Positions 1 through 12,714 are shown, numbered from the stretch's first letter. The stretch is DNA of 64,000 nucleotides from Cristatella mucedo (GCA_009760855.2 WPIO01000106.1:986001-1050000), one strand, 5' to 3'. The notes: a model not told the origin generated them from the letters alone. Numbers and translations are program-made.

Positions 1-1511
1 GTCGACAGCTGCAGTTTCTTGTAAATTTGTCTGGCCCCCAAAGCGAGCCTGCCACCTAATCACTGCATGTACCCGGAACACGGCTCTGGGCCGAACCGGT
101 TGCAGCCGCTTGTCACGTTGAATTTCTCGATAAAAAAGCCGCGATGCCTCGAGATGCCTCGCCGGCTGCCGAGTAAGACGAGCAGGAGGAAGCCGTGGAC
201 GGAGTGGGCGCGGCCGGCGAGCCGGTCGTCTCCTGCCTGCCCGCCTGCCTGAGCAGTGGCAGCCAGCGGCACCTGCCCGTCGGCCAGGCAGCAGCAGCCG
301 GTGGCAGGGCGTCCGGGCTGCACTCATTAACCGCGCCGCCCTCCGCCCCCCCCCCATCCTCTGCTCCGACGGCTGGCCGGTGGATGGAGCACCTTCGGTC
401 GTTCTTCGACGCTCGCACGTAGGACCGCGTTAGCCTCGAGGCTTCGCCGCCGCCGCAGCCGCCGTCGCTGCGGCGGCGGCGGCTTCGCGTTCGATTAGGC
501 TCCTACCGAGCCTGCGTTCGCGCTAGCGAGCGGCGACGAGCGCCAGCACCCTTCTGCCTCCGGGCGCTGAGCCAGACTGCGTCTTCGCGAGAGGGCCATT
601 CGAGGCGGACAGTTTGAGCGTCGTCGGACGACCGGGCGTTTTCTGCGATGGCGTGCACGGCAGTCGCATTAATGGACGCGTGCGTAGAATCTCTAGGCGC
701 TCGTTATTCGTAGGCCCCGTATTCTAGTCGCGTCGACTAGTCGAGCCTTAAAAGTTCTGTTTTTATCTAGAGTCGAGATCCTTTTTTTTTAGTCGCGCCA
801 GGCGAAAGGAGAAACTCCCGAGATCGACCTCGATTCAATAGCTTCTAGCTTCGTACGGTCGCCTGCCGACCATCGGCAAACTAGCAGCCAAATTGATAAT
901 AAGAATGATAAATAATCATAATAAGACGGTCGTATAGCGCTCTAATAGAACTTGTGTCTATTTTTGTCTCATACGCGCCTACTTTTCGTCGGGGCGCCCC
1001 GTCAGGTGTGCACACCGTCGCGACCTAAAAGCTGTGGTGCAGAAGCAGGCGCTCGCTCGTGCGGCTCGGTGACTCGGATGCTCCGATGACCCCGTGAAGC
1101 GATCGCGAGGTCATCGGAGCGAAGCAGCAGGAGGGCTAGCCTCTCGGGAAGGCTAGCATCGCCGATGCCTCAAACTGGAACTTAACTGGAACTGTCCACC
1201 TAGGTACTTAGCGCCCTGAGTTGAATCTCACGTCGCTATCGCCGGTCCCAAGAATACGAGGTAGAGCTCCTTGTCTGTTGCCCCTTGCTTACAAAGTGCT
1301 AGCGAGCACGCTCGGGCACGCCAAGGCGCTCTACCTCGACTGCAGAATCGTGTAGCCAGGCAGCGACCGCTTAGGCAGCCGGATGAGGAACGATCGCGGG
1401 CGGTGCGAATAATGAGGAAATCCTCCACAGTTTCGCACGTAAGAATGTTCACGATTATGTTCGATACGGCCTTGCTCATAAATAGTAATGTTAAAAACAA
1501 TAATGGTTTTG

Positions 1512-1640
1512 TATAGCAGCACCGTCAGAGAACTTATTCTCTCTCTCTCTCTCTTGGCATTTTACATGTGCTTCTTAAACATCGTACTAAAGTGCGTAGA
1601 AGGGGACTAAGTTCTATGACGGTGCTATACCTCTGATGGT
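1512..1640. repeat. Two opposed LINE-A/SINE-B tail fragments
   Basis: Positions 1512-1560 carry, on the minus strand, the tail signature shared by LINE-A and SINE-B (GAGATTAAGTTCTCTGAGGGCGCT), disrupted by a short CT tract. Positions 1586-1640 carry the same signature on the plus strand. They look like two old insertions, or one fold-back pair, reduced to their last 40-50 bases. Confidence 0.55.
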
Positions 1641-4610
1641 ATTATTATTATTCGTTATTAAATAGCGGGTTTTGTTAAATTTGTCAATTTTAAACCTTTT
1701 TGCTCTGGCGTTCGGGAAACAATATTTGTTTATGCCGAAGCTGCCGTTGGGCTCGGAAAAGTAAATGTGGGGTTCGTTCAGGATGGCCGCCGTAACTGCT
1801 TCCACCCATTTGTTCCTAGGGTTCCCTTTAACGTACGCTAGGTGATGCTGGGACGCCGACAAATGTCTTCTCGTGAACTCCATACCGCTCTGTTGATTAG
1901 CGCGACAAAAAAAAGTGGAGCTCACGTGTGCAGGAGAGTTGGGATCTTCTCCGAAGGTTGGCTTTTTCCCCTTAGCACCGCGAACGCCGGGCTAAGAAGC
2001 CCAAGTACAGCTCCTCTGTCTACTGCTGCGCCGCCGCCTCCGACCGTCATGGCGGCCGTCTGGCTCTCTCTCTCGATGTATTCATCCTCTCCCTAAGCCT
2101 ACCAGCCCGGCGAGGTCGTAGTCAGCGAGGTCGTCGCCGCCGCTTCGGAGCGGAGCAACGCCGCGCTCGGCCTACGAGTCTGGGAGCGAGCCCGTCGGCC
2201 GCCCGCACCGACGCGGTCGCTGGCCGTAAATGTGCGGCATTAGTGATTTCCCGGCGGTGCGGTCTTCCGCGTCGATTATCCTTTGAAGTCGCCCGGATCT
2301 TCCCGCGAGCCTCTGCGCTTACCCCTCCGACGCCGCCGCCGTGGCGGCGACGTCGCCCGCGTGCTTTATCTAGCCGACGCTCGGCGGCCTCGAGGAAAAT
2401 TTAATCGGCTCGCTCGATTTATCTCTACTTAACACGCCGCTCTCCGGCGCTACGCCGGCCGTCGCTCGCTCGCTGCGCTTCCCGTGTACACAGAAGACGT
2501 GTACAGACAGACGGCCCGGCGTTTCGCTGCCGCCGCCCGCTCTCGGGCCTCGGGCTCATATCAATTCGTCGGCGCCTCGCGGCAACTCGCCCGGGAGTTG
2601 GGGCTGGCTTAGATCCAGCTCCGACTCGCCGAGCTCCCCGCTGCACCGCCCGGATGCGACGCGGCTCTCGTGGCTGGAAGGCTACCCAGCCCCTCCTTAA
2701 TGAATCACGGCATTTATTGGCGCTGTAGCAGCAGCGGTGTAGTGCCGCCGCGGCGCCTCTTGCTCCGGGCCGCCGCCGTCTCGGCTTTTCGCCGCCGCCG
2801 AGCCCGCGCGAGAGAGCGGCGTCTCTTCGAGACGCGAGCTCGGCCGTCGCGCCGGCCGCCCTGGGCAGCCCTTGCTAATTCGGCGACGGTTACTCGTCCT
2901 CCCTCCGGAGATCCCTGCCCTGGCTGTCGGCGGCACGCCGGTTGGTCCGCTGCGGTCGTTGCGCTTCTAAGGCACCGGAAGCACTTATGCCGAGCTCTTT
3001 GCGGATCGTCCTCGCTGGCAGCGGCACCGTAACCGGATGACAATAAATAAAAAGGAAAGAACGCCGTGCTGTGGCCTTGGCCACAACAAGAGGGTGTGGC
3101 CCGGTAGCGACAGCGGAAGAAAGGGGTGAGAGAGTGAGCGGAGGATGAGGAGAGAGTGGGAGAGATGGAGGACACGGGAGGGCGACAGAAAGAAAAGGAG
3201 CAAATAGAAGGTGGAGAAAGAGGAAAGAAAGAGCGAGAGATTTTTATATGCAGTTGCGTCAGCGGCCGTTGCACGCCGCCCGCCCCCCCCCCCCCCCCCC
3301 CGCTGGTAGCCGACCCTGACCCTGTCCCCCCCCCCCGCCCCGTGGGAAGCTGGCCGACTTTTTAAACTCGAACTAAGTCGATGCTGGCTCGACGGACGCG
3401 GCCTGCTTCGCCGCCATCGCTCGAGCTTTGGAAAATGGCGTGCAGCGGCATCACTCCAGCCGACTGGCCGGCTGGACAGCAGTTGGCGTTAGTCCGGCTG
3501 TGTCCGAAGGCGCGAGCGTGGCGCTCCGTTTTTGCATGCGGTTCGGGCGCCGAGCGGTCATGGCGCCTGCGCCCATTGTGTAGCGCATCGACCTGCAGCG
3601 GCCGCTTTCCGGCTTCCCGGGGGGGGGGGGAGGGCTGCTTTCGGTCTCCACGGCTATCGCGAAGTCGCCGCCGAAGGGCAGGCAGCACGACCAGAGGGCG
3701 CATGCGGCGAGCGCCTAACCGCCAGCCCCATCCGTCGTGGTTGCAGGTGCGGTTGTCTACGGCAGCGGCTACGACGAAATGGACTCGGCGAGTTTGCTCG
3801 TCTTAGGACCGTCGTGAGAGTAACTCAGCGATTGACCTCAGTATACTAGCAGTTGTGACCTCAGTAATGAGTCGTCGAACTCCTCGGCGACGTCTTGGAG
3901 CGAAACTCGCATCTCACGGCGGAAATTGCACAACAACGGACCGGCATGGCGGGCGTCGGCAATCGGAACTGCTCGACACGGCTCGATCGTTCGTGTTTCG
4001 AGGCAAAAGCGACAACGATAAAAAAAAATAAAAATAACTTTCACTTTCACTCCTCACTTCCGCTCGCGGGCGAGCGGCGGCTGGTCCCGAGCGATCGACA
4101 GCCGGCGGCGGCGCGACGCGGACGCTTCGGCCCGGCGACGCGCTGCCGCGTCCGCGCCATAATCGGACTCGGCCATTCGGTGGCGACTGCACGCCCCCGT
4201 AATTGCGCTAATGGCAACCTACAGCGGCTCGTAATTGCGTAGCGGCGTCCTCTTGAGATTATAGCGAGCGCAATATGGCGCAGCGCATCCGGCGTGGCGG
4301 GGCCATTGTGGCGCTGATCCAGATGGGTGTGCGCGCTGCTCCATTTAAGCGGAGTCATTACCGCCGGTCTCGCGGGCGCCATCTCGCGATAAGTTGCGGT
4401 CCTAGTCTGCTGGTAAAAGTGCGCTCAAGCGGATAAAGGCACCCTTTGAGCAGGCAACGCGAGGGTAGCTGGCGCTGAGCGAAGAGGACAGAAAACGAGT
4501 GAGCGCCCTTAGGCGCCATTCGGTATGACTGGCGAGTCGCAACGCGCCGGTCGAGCGAACTCGGCAGTAACGCTCGTCGCGGCTTGACGAGCTAAGCAAA
4601 GTAAAAATAA

Positions 4611-4750
4611 AGCGGCTAGCCGATTTAACAGCCTCGTTGCTATAGCGGCGGACGAGCCTGAACGGCTATCGCCACCGCTTGCAATAAAGGCGATGAAGGA
4701 TCGCCCACTGCTGGGCTCGAACCCACGACTTAATGAACTATTTATTTCGG
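4611..4750 (-). repeat. SINE-A copy (tRNA-derived), degenerate
   Basis: Read on the minus strand this matches the copies at 48.4 and 59.7 kb: a B-box-like GGGTTCGAGCCC, then GGGCGATCC, a short imperfect hairpin, and the conserved end GGCTCGTCCGCC...AGGCTGTTAAATC. The 5' A-box part is lost. Confidence 0.6.
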
Positions 4751-6494
4751 TTACGTACTCGGTAGCAAGGTCATGCTGGGACCAAACGTGAGTGACAGGA
4801 ACCAGAAGTCGATCTGCTGCTCGCTGGGCAGAAGCCGGGTCGGTTCAGCGAGAAGAAAAGAGACGGTGGGCATGGGATACGTACAGCGAGAGTACAATAC
4901 ATAAGCGAGCAGATGGGCGGACGAGGCAGAGCGTGCATCGGTTCGCTCATCTCGCTTCATTTCGGCCGTTTCGGAAGAGCTCAAGCCAATCATTTAAAAC
5001 GGAACGTCCGCGTGCTGTTTCGGTTCGGCAGAGTTGGAGCCGCCGCCGCCTCTTGGTCGGTTGCGGTGAACTTCTTATCTTCTGGCCGTAGCGTACGCAG
5101 GCAGGAGGGGCGGCGGCGGCGGCGGCGGCGGGACGACCACTTAATCGTCACCTTAATGTGTCGCCATCTGCGGACGCTCTGTCTTGCGGTAGTTTTGTTG
5201 AAGAGCGGTGGCGCCTGCGGAAAGCGCCTCGCGAGCACGCGGCTTCGGCGACGCAGGCTGCCGACCTTAGTCCAGCCGCCGCATCCGCGCCTCGCGGTCG
5301 ATTAGATGCTTACCGCGCTGCTGCGCCGCGGAGGGGGCGTGCCGGCCCGGTCGAGGCAGACGTTCGGTCGCCAGTTTTCGTTCCGCAGCGGTGCGCAGCA
5401 GCAGCCTCTGCGCGCACGTCGCGCTTCGCCTCTTCCAGCGACGCCGCCGCTTCGCCGGCCGCTGGCGACGCGTCGCTCGACCGACGACGGACGCGTAGCT
5501 AGCAGGCGACTGCCTAGCTTCGAGCGCTCTCGTTTTCCACCTCCGCCGTCGAAGCGCGAGCCCTCTCGAGCCGCGCGCACGACCGCGAAAGCGTAATGAT
5601 GTCAATCGTGAGACGCCGCGAATCGAATCGGGCTTGCTCGTTCGCTCCCCGTGAGCGTTTTCCCCCGTCAGTCGCCTACAGGTCGTCGGGTCGCAGACGC
5701 TCAAGCCAACTTCTTTCCAAGCTCAGGAGAAGCTCAAAGCGAGGCTCGGCGCCCGGAGGCCAACGCCGGCGCGTCAGGTATCGTCGCAGTGGCGAGCGAT
5801 CGGGCGTTTCGGTTCGCCGACCCTTCGGGGCGCACAGGGGGCTGGGGGGGTGCGTGCGGCACGAAATACGACCGGCGCCTTTCCGAGTCGCCCCCCTGGC
5901 GGAACGAATCACCGTCTCTCTCTCTCTCTCTCTCTCGCGCGCGTATCGGCGTCATTGCGACGACCGTGAGGCGGCTTCGATGGCGCGCAGCGGCGACGCG
6001 GATACGGGACGCGCGGCGAAGTGACGAAGTTCGCGCACGCGCCGCCGCGCACGCGCCGCGCGAGCGTCGGGCAGCGCGCGGCGTTGCCGTCGCGAACGCT
6101 GGCGATGCGCCAGTGGCTGGCGTTCGTTCGCTCGCTCTCGGCTCTCGCGCCAGCGGAGAGTCCGGCGGCTGTCATTTTCCGAGAGCGAGCGGCTTTTCAT
6201 TTGCCCGCTTCCGGCTTCTGTCACCAGTCGCGTTGAAATGGCGCGATTCGTGTCTCGGCTGAAGACGCACCTGCTCTTCCGCTCAGCTTTCTCTGCGCCT
6301 CAATCGACTTGCGTTTCTCCCGCATTCTCGACGCGCTTACGCGCGCAGGAATCAGCGAGTGTCACCAACCGGAAGCCTTACCACGCGGCGGCGGCGGCGG
6401 CCCTGGATGTCTTCGTGGGTGTCTTCTCCTGCATGCGCGTATCTAAGCGCGATACGTTGCACGTAATTTAACCTCGGTTATTGATTCTCCTGCA

Positions 6495-6580
6495 GCGTGT
6501 TGTAATGCGCCTTCGAGTGAGATTTGGCTCTCTCTTAGCGCGCTATACGAGTGACTTATTAGTATTATTATTGCTCGGTC
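6495..6580 (+). repeat. Degenerate LINE-A type tail
   Basis: The order of a 'GCGCCTTCGAGTGAGATT' block, a 'CTCTCTTAGCGCGCTATA' block and a terminal ATT repeat matches the 3' end of LINE-A/SINE-B copies, with many substitutions. Confidence 0.4.
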
Positions 6581-7090
6581 GGAGCGACGGTCGTGAACGG
6601 GCTTCGCTGTCCGTTATGTCTGACCTCTTATAAGTCGCCTCCATTGCGCTACTCCGAGCTGCGCATCGTGAGCGCAGCCGCCGCGGAGACCAGCTGTACA
6701 ATTCTTGTATTTACGCTTGAATCTGTCTGCACGTGCGTCTGCCGGAAGCCGTCTGCTGGCTCTCGCGCATGCACGTGACCGCTGAGGTGGAGCCGCTTGG
6801 GTTCGTGAAGCGACCGCTTGCACAGGCGGGGGTGAGGGGAGGTAGACAGAAATACGTTTTCCAGACAATTTTCTCGGCTCCTTGTCGTGCCACTAAAATT
6901 ACTCCAAGCCAGTTGTATTCCTGCAAGTCACTCCGAGCTCGGATCCCAACTTAGACAGAGCTAAATGAGCTTAAACAGAGCTACTGCCGGGTTAATCTCT
7001 GAGTCGGCACTAAATGCTAATAATAACAGCAGCAAAAACAACACCAACGATGATAAAATGTATGTAGCTATGCAAGACAAACAGCGAGAT

Positions 7091-7796
7091 ATTAAAAAGT
7101 TTAAGAATAAGAGTCGATACGCTGCTTGATTGGGAGCCAGTGCAGGTCGGCGTGTTTCTCACAGCAACGTTTGCTAGATTCGTGTAATTTATTCTTTGTG
7201 TTTAATTATACCATGCATTGACCCTGAGAATAGACCAATAATGTGACACCGTGCATGCATAGTGTCACTGCAGTCGTCTCTCGCCACTTCGCGCTCAGAC
7301 TTTCGCGGCTTCACTCTATCGCGATTTTTCAAATATATTCATTAGAAAGTTGATCGAATTAGCGAAACCTATACAGTGCGCTTGGTTGTCTTAGTCAATC
7401 ATGCACCTCTGTATTACAATTAAAATTACTGTACGGATGGACTGTAGGCGTACGTATTCGAACACTGCCGTAAATCTTTCAACGCTAGTTGCAGCCGCTC
7501 GACCACTCCTTGTCAAGAACTTTTTTCCAAAAAACCGGGTGCGGTGAAACCAAGCCAATCCAAGCGTGTTCATCGATTGGCTATCCTATTCTCTTCTTAT
7601 CATGGCCTCTGATTGGCTCAGCCTCAGAAAAGTGGCCCTTGCTCGTCTTTGCTGAGCTGTACATCTCTTCCTCCATCTTCATCGCTTCATCATCGAACAA
7701 GTTGCACTGTTTTCATGTTTTTGGTTGTGTGAAAGAACTGTGCGTGTGTGTACGTAATTAAATATATAATAATAATAACATGATATTTGTAACGCC
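7091..7796. other. AT-richer spacer with a small LINE-A scrap
   Basis: Positions 7110-7165 resemble, on the minus strand, the LINE-A segment encoding LHWLPVKQRI (GCTTGA..GGGAGCCAGTGCAGGTCGGCG). The rest shows no gene or repeat that I recognise. Confidence 0.45.
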
Positions 7797-8222
7797 GAGC
7801 TGGTTTGATCCAGTGGTTAAGGTGCTCGCCCCTACCCAAAGTAATGTAATGTAATGTGTCTCCGTCTGTAACTCCACAAAGTCATAAAGCCCATGTGGAT
7901 GTTACGCAGGAGAGTTTTGTATAGCGCACTCACAGCCTAAGTGGCTTTCGGTACGCATTCGGTAGCCAACAGACTTCGTCTCACGCAACAAAGAGAAAGT
8001 GGGAAGCATAGCAGAGTCAGGAGAGCAGTTGAGGTAGTGAGTAGCATAGAAGTAGCAGCTCAGGACCGCTGAAAAGGATGTGCCATAGTCGGCAGTAGGA
8101 GAGTAGTTGTCGTTGCGTAAGAAAGTTCTGGCTGAGTTCGTGAGCTCGAGCCCCGAGGCAAATGTGAAGTGTCTGAATAGAGATTAAGTTCTCTTACGGC
8201 GCTATACAAATGAATTATATAT
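7797..8222 (+). repeat. SINE-B copy split by a LINE-B insertion
   Basis: The head (7797-7837) has a tRNA-like A box, in CCAGTGGTTAAGGTGCTCGCC. The rest (about 8127-8222) resumes with the B box (GAGCTCGAGCCCC), then the conserved tail GAATAGAGATTAAGTTCTCT and CGGCGCTATACAAATGAATTA. Joined, the two parts line up with the uninterrupted copy at 10621-10763. The insert is a minus-strand LINE-B 3' end, and AAAGT occurs at both junctions (7838-7842 and 8122-8126), as expected of a target-site duplication. Confidence 0.8.
7843..8121 (-). mobile_element. LINE-B 3' end, 5'-truncated, nested in SINE-B
   Basis: On the minus strand this ends in a 5-bp tandem tail (TACAT repeats) after the family's 3' end (ACTTTGTGGAGTTACAGACGG). 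It carries the 3' coding/UTR block common to copies at 9.3, 32.2, 51.8, 58.1 and 62.4 kb, including the frame around RETKSVGYRMRTES. A 279-bp 5'-truncated copy is typical of target-primed reverse transcription. Confidence 0.8.
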
Positions 8223-8466
8223 TGTTTTATTTTCCCTTGTTTTTCCGAATATATTGGGCAAGACGAGTGTAATAGTGACTAAAGGAGTGTTATGTCATGT
8301 ACAGAGGGCTCTAATAATGTTAAAAAAACAGGTTTTCTATGCTGTAATACGAAAATATTTGATCTGTAAATAAAGAAGCCTACTTCTCGGAAATTCACTT
8401 ATCGTGGTAGAGTATAGAACTGATTAACAGCGATAAGCGAGGAACGACTGTAATCGTATTTACATG

Positions 8467-8625
8467 CTGACACCGTGCATGTCACCTCTAACCATGTTAT
8501 GCTTGTTGACTTATGGATTTTACCACTAACCATTTGATCAGGCTTCTTTACAGCTCATGTAAGGTGCGTAGAAAGAGATTAAGTTCTCTGAGAGTGCTAA
8601 ATAAATATATTGCTATTCTTTTATC
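8467..8625 (+). mobile_element. LINE-A 3' UTR and tail
   Basis: This contains the LINE-A 3' UTR blocks (GTGCATGTCACCTCTAACC, CCACTAACCATTTGATCA) and the tail AGAAAGAGATTAAGTTCTC. It is 5'-truncated. Confidence 0.75.
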
Positions 8626-8809
8626 GTTAGTCCTAAATGAGGTGACCGAGGTCTAGGTTTCGAGAGCCACTGCGAAATACAGCAAGCAGCGCATACCACC
8701 AGCAGGTACGTCTGCTATCGTCTGCTATCGTCTGCTACCGAGCTACGTCTGCTGCTATCCTGTCAGGCACAGCCGCACCGAGACAGAGAGCGAGAGAGAG
8801 AGTGGGTGC

Positions 8810-8978
<169 letters not shown>

Positions 8979-9141
8979 AACTCTCCGGCACGCCTTGGCG
9001 TGCGATTCAAGGATTGGAAATTCCCTCTTAATACAGAGCGTCAATCAGTTCTAGTGGTGCTGCCAAAAGGCTTGTCTGTTAGCTAATTCACTCGAAAATT
9101 TTGGCGGTAGCAAATCGTTCGGAGGCTTCTAAATTCAATGT

Positions 9142-9209
9142 CGTGAAGGTTCCTCTTTGTGAAGGTCACTCTTTGTGAAGGTCACTCTTTGTGAAGGCCA
9201 CTCTTTGGA
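9142..9209 (+). repeat. 16-bp tandem repeat, about four units
   Basis: Units of CTCTTTGTGAAGGTCA follow one another with single substitutions. Confidence 0.85.
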
Positions 9210-9282
9210 TTCTTCTCTCTGCCACTCACACCTAGGGCACGCGCCGTTGCAGATCGCAGCGCCACCTACTGGCTGGCCACTT

Positions 9283-9545
9283 ACTGTAATGTAATGTACC
9301 TCCGTCGGTAACTTCACAAAGCCGCAAAGACTAGGTGGGAGTTGCGCAGGAAAGTTTTCTATTGCACACGCTCAAAGCATATGCGGCTTTCGGTACGCAT
9401 ACGAGAGCCAAAAGATATCATTTCACGCAACAAAGAGAAAGTGAGCAGCATGGCCTAGTCAGGAGGGCGTGTGAAGAAGTGAGCTGTGCGGAGTTAGCAG
9501 CTCAGGTACGAAAGCGCATGCCACAGTCAAAAGCAGGAGAGTAGA
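9283..9545 (-). mobile_element. LINE-B 3' end, 5'-truncated
   Basis: The minus strand repeats the block seen at 7843-8121, ending in a short TACAT tail at 9283-9298. It diverges more from the other copies than they do from each other. Confidence 0.75.
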
Positions 9546-9739
9546 CGTCGTCACTTTTGTCGCCAACTTTTTTTCAACAAATTAATTTTCTTTTATGGTT
9601 TTTTCCATCCACGACGAGTCGATCGCAACTACGACGCTTTCTCTACCGTTGACTCGGAGTCTCGGGGTCTCGAGGCGTCGGCACACCATTCCGCCACTAC
9701 GCTAGCGCAGCCATTTTCTTTCCTGCGCCCCTGAGACAA

Positions 9740-10440
9740 TAATGATAATAATAACAATAATAATGCACTTGATGAAGCGCCCTCAGAGAACTCAATCTCT
9801 TTCTAGGCGCTTTACATTTGCTGCAAAAGGAAATGCAATTGAATGGTGAGTAATATCATGCTTGATAAGCAAACAACATGAATAACATGGTTAGGGGTGA
9901 CATGCACAGGGTCAGCATGCAAATGTGGTCAGTGGCAGCATGCACAGTGTCAGCACGCATAAGCACATCATCAAGGACGAATCACGGGGACCCACTACAT
10001 GCTGTCCTAAATAGGTGTTTTTAAGTTCTTTTTAAATGTGGTCAAGTCAAGGGATGTTGTGACGCAAGTCGGGAGGGAGTTCCAGGCTTTGGGAGCATAC
10101 GAACTAATGCACGGTCTCCAAAGGATTTGAGGTTTGTACGAGGTATTTGTAGACTGTTGGATTCCGAAAAGCAGGGGGTACGATGCTTGGCCTGATGGGG
10201 GAGTATGTCGGAGAGATAGGCTGGAGCCAAAGAATGAAGTACCCTAAAAGTGAGCGACAAAACCTTGATGTCAATCCGTTGCTTGACTGGTAGCCAGTGC
10301 AGGTCGGCGAGAAGTGGTGTGATGTGGCAACCGCGACGCTCACGACAGAAAAGCCTCGCTGCGCAGAGTTTTGCACCGGCTGCAATCGCCTGATCGCACA
10401 TACCGGTAGACCAGTAGCTCGTCTTGCCACTAACTGCTGT
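9740..10440 (-). mobile_element. LINE-A 3' portion: end of reverse transcriptase, 3' UTR, tail
   Basis: The minus strand encodes the C-terminal segment of the LINE-A reverse transcriptase (HITPLLADLHWLPVKQRI, then AYLSDILPHQAKHRT), broken by frameshifts. The 3' UTR with its CATGCTGCCACT-type units follows, then a tail of ATT repeats at 9740-9765. CR1/L2-type elements commonly end this way. It is 5'-truncated and dead. Confidence 0.85.
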
Positions 10441-10620
10441 ATCAGAGACCGGCGCCGGCTCACGCTGCCGGTCTCTGATGCCTCTGACCTCGGACGCCAC
10501 CGCCGCAGCCGCACTCCAGCACGCATGAACTGGACCGCACGCAGAATCAGCGGCGGCGGCTGCTGCTCGGCGTCGGTGACCGAGAAATGCGTGAGCCGTT
10601 GCGCGTGCCAATATAAAAAA

Positions 10621-10763
10621 ATATAATTCATTTGTATAGCGCCCCAAGAGAACTTAATCTCTATTCAGGCGCTTCACACACATGCCTCAAGGCTCGAGCC
10701 CGCAACCTCAGCCAGACCTTGGTCGGGGCGAGCACCTTAACCGCTGGGCCAAACCAGCTCGGC
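10621..10763 (-). repeat. SINE-B, nearly complete copy
   Basis: On the minus strand: GCCGAGCTGGTTTGGCCCAG opens the element, the A box lies in GGCCCAGCGGTTAAGGTGCT, and the B box is in GCGGGCTCGAGCC. The LINE-A-like tail follows (GAAGCGCCTGAATAGAGATT, then AAGTTCTCTTGGGGCGCTAT) and ends in ACAAATGAATTATATT. It is the best copy for defining the family. Confidence 0.85.
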
Positions 10764-11342
10764 ATCGTACCGCCACGTGCCCTCGGCGGCCAAGCTGGGG
10801 ACCAAGAAATCTGCCAGAGCTCTGGAAACGCATCGCTCTCTGCCTCGCACCCACCCTTTGTACTCACCAGCTCACTCTGACTCTTTCTCAACTGCTCAAT
10901 TGCAAGCTCTCTGCCTGCTTCGCTCATCCATCCAATCTCGCTTTTTCTCGCTTTTCCTCGCTCGCTTTATCTTCCTCGTCGCTTTCCATCCAGCTCTCCG
11001 GTTCCGCCCCTCTCGCTGCTGGCTCTATCTCTTACATCTCACTCGTCTATCGCCCTAATCGACTTTTCAAATCGCCGCCCCCCCCCACGTTTCGCCTCTC
11101 TCTCCCTCGATCTTTCTGTCGCGCGACGAGCGAGTCTATGCAAAAATGGGAACGTGCCAACGTCTTGCGAAACGCAGTTCCGTCGAGAGCCCCGCGTGCA
11201 GACACGCGTCGCTGGTCAACGCCGAAGAGAAGCAGGCGAAGTGGAGCAGAGCGGCGACGGCGGACGGCGGCGGGCGCAAGCGCGCTCGGTCTGCTCTGCT
11301 CAGGTGCCCCTGCGGCGGCGGCGGCGAGCGCGTCTAGAAAGC

Positions 11343-11346
11343 TCCG

Positions 11347-11424
<78 letters not shown>

Positions 11425-11425
11425 T
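11343..11425 (+). repeat. (CCG)n tract, about 27 units
   Basis: Uninterrupted CCG trinucleotides. Confidence 0.97.
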
Positions 11426-12177
11426 CGCAGCCGCCGTCTGGCGACGCGTGTCGCGTGCCATGATTCGCCCGCTAAAGTGCGGCGCGAAAGGTCGACGCTT
11501 GTGCGAGAGGCGGCGCAATGAGCGTTGACGCATTGCGCTACGACGAAGGCGTGCGTTCTACTACTACTGCAGGATGGCCAATCACCGCAAAGATGCGTGG
11601 ATTACGACCTTGGCGCAGCGGCGACCGTCTGCAGCCGCCCCACAGCCACCGCCAGCCCGTTTGTCCGGCTGCAGCGGGTACACTTCGAGTCTTCCGCAGG
11701 CAGCGGCCAGTAGCTAACGAGCAAATCCCAGGAAAAATTATTAAAAGGCCAAAGATTTCGATTTCGTTGGTTTAGAAAGCCGTCTTGTTCCGGGCGAAGT
11801 GGCGAAGACCGCTAAGGCGCCGCCAAATGGCTCTACATGCTCGCCGCTAACTTATCAGACGGCCGTCGTGGCGAGGAAGAAGAGAAAGGGGAGAGAGACA
11901 TTCTAGAGAGCGTAAGAGAGTAAGTGCGAGAGGGAGAGGGAATGGATGAGAGAGAGACCGGCAGAGTGGAGGAGCTCACATCGCTGCGCTGGTCGCGCCA
12001 TTTTGCGCCCGCCACACTGTGGCTTTCGCTGTGCGTGAGTTCGCGAAACAAGCGTGCGCGCGACCCGTGGCAGCAGATCTAGAGACGAATCGGAAGTGAC
12101 GGAGTCGCGTGACGCTCGCCCTCCCTCTTGAGTCGTGAAGCTAGGGGAAATGTCTCGGCCCGCGGCAGCAGGTCGAG

Positions 12178-12230
<53 letters not shown>
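12178..12230 (+). repeat. (CCG)n tract followed by (ACG)n
   Basis: About 14 CCG units, then four ACG units. Confidence 0.95.
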
Positions 12231-12239
<9 letters not shown>

Positions 12240-12655
12240 TATCGCGCCGCTATGGCTAGCTTGTCTCCAGGGGACGACTGCGACGGTGGTGCCATTCGAG
12301 ATGCAAAGATGGGCTCTCGGCGGAGGCCGCGCGAGCGATCGGGCACGAGCGCACGCGATCGTCTACCGCCTTTTAACCCATTGCCGAGTGCGAGTGTCGT
12401 CAGCTGGCTATCATAGATATGGCCCCTATCGTGGATATCGACTGATAGCCCCAATCTGCGACTCATTCGCCGCCACGGATCGATCGGGGATCGCCTGAAG
12501 TTGAGGTTGCAACGCGGCCACGGTGACCGAACTAAATGGCGGCGGCTTTTCTTGAGCGAATCACTCCGCGAGTAGGAGAGCGACAGATGCGCCGCTACGC
12601 GGCGCATCTGGTGACGCCTCGCGTAGCGCTCTGCCATACGGTCGGGAAAACACCT

Positions 12656-12663
12656 CTCTCTCC

Positions 12664-12714
<51 letters not shown>
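12656..12714 (+). repeat. (CT)n microsatellite
   Basis: Short CT tract, interrupted by CC and TT. Confidence 0.95.

Larger units (their letters stand above)
1..7090. other. Upstream intergenic DNA without a recognised gene
   Basis: No open frame here resembles a known protein domain. Many long frames exist only because the DNA is GC-rich and poor in stop codons. The stretch contains homopolymers (C-run 3283-3301, G-run near 3620), a short CGG tract near 5110-5131, an 11-bp inverted repeat (1081-1091 with 1109-1119) and degenerate retrotransposon tails listed separately. CpG-rich blocks at 2.1-3.0 kb and 5.0-6.4 kb could hold regulatory DNA or untranslated exons, but nothing shows it. Confidence 0.6.
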
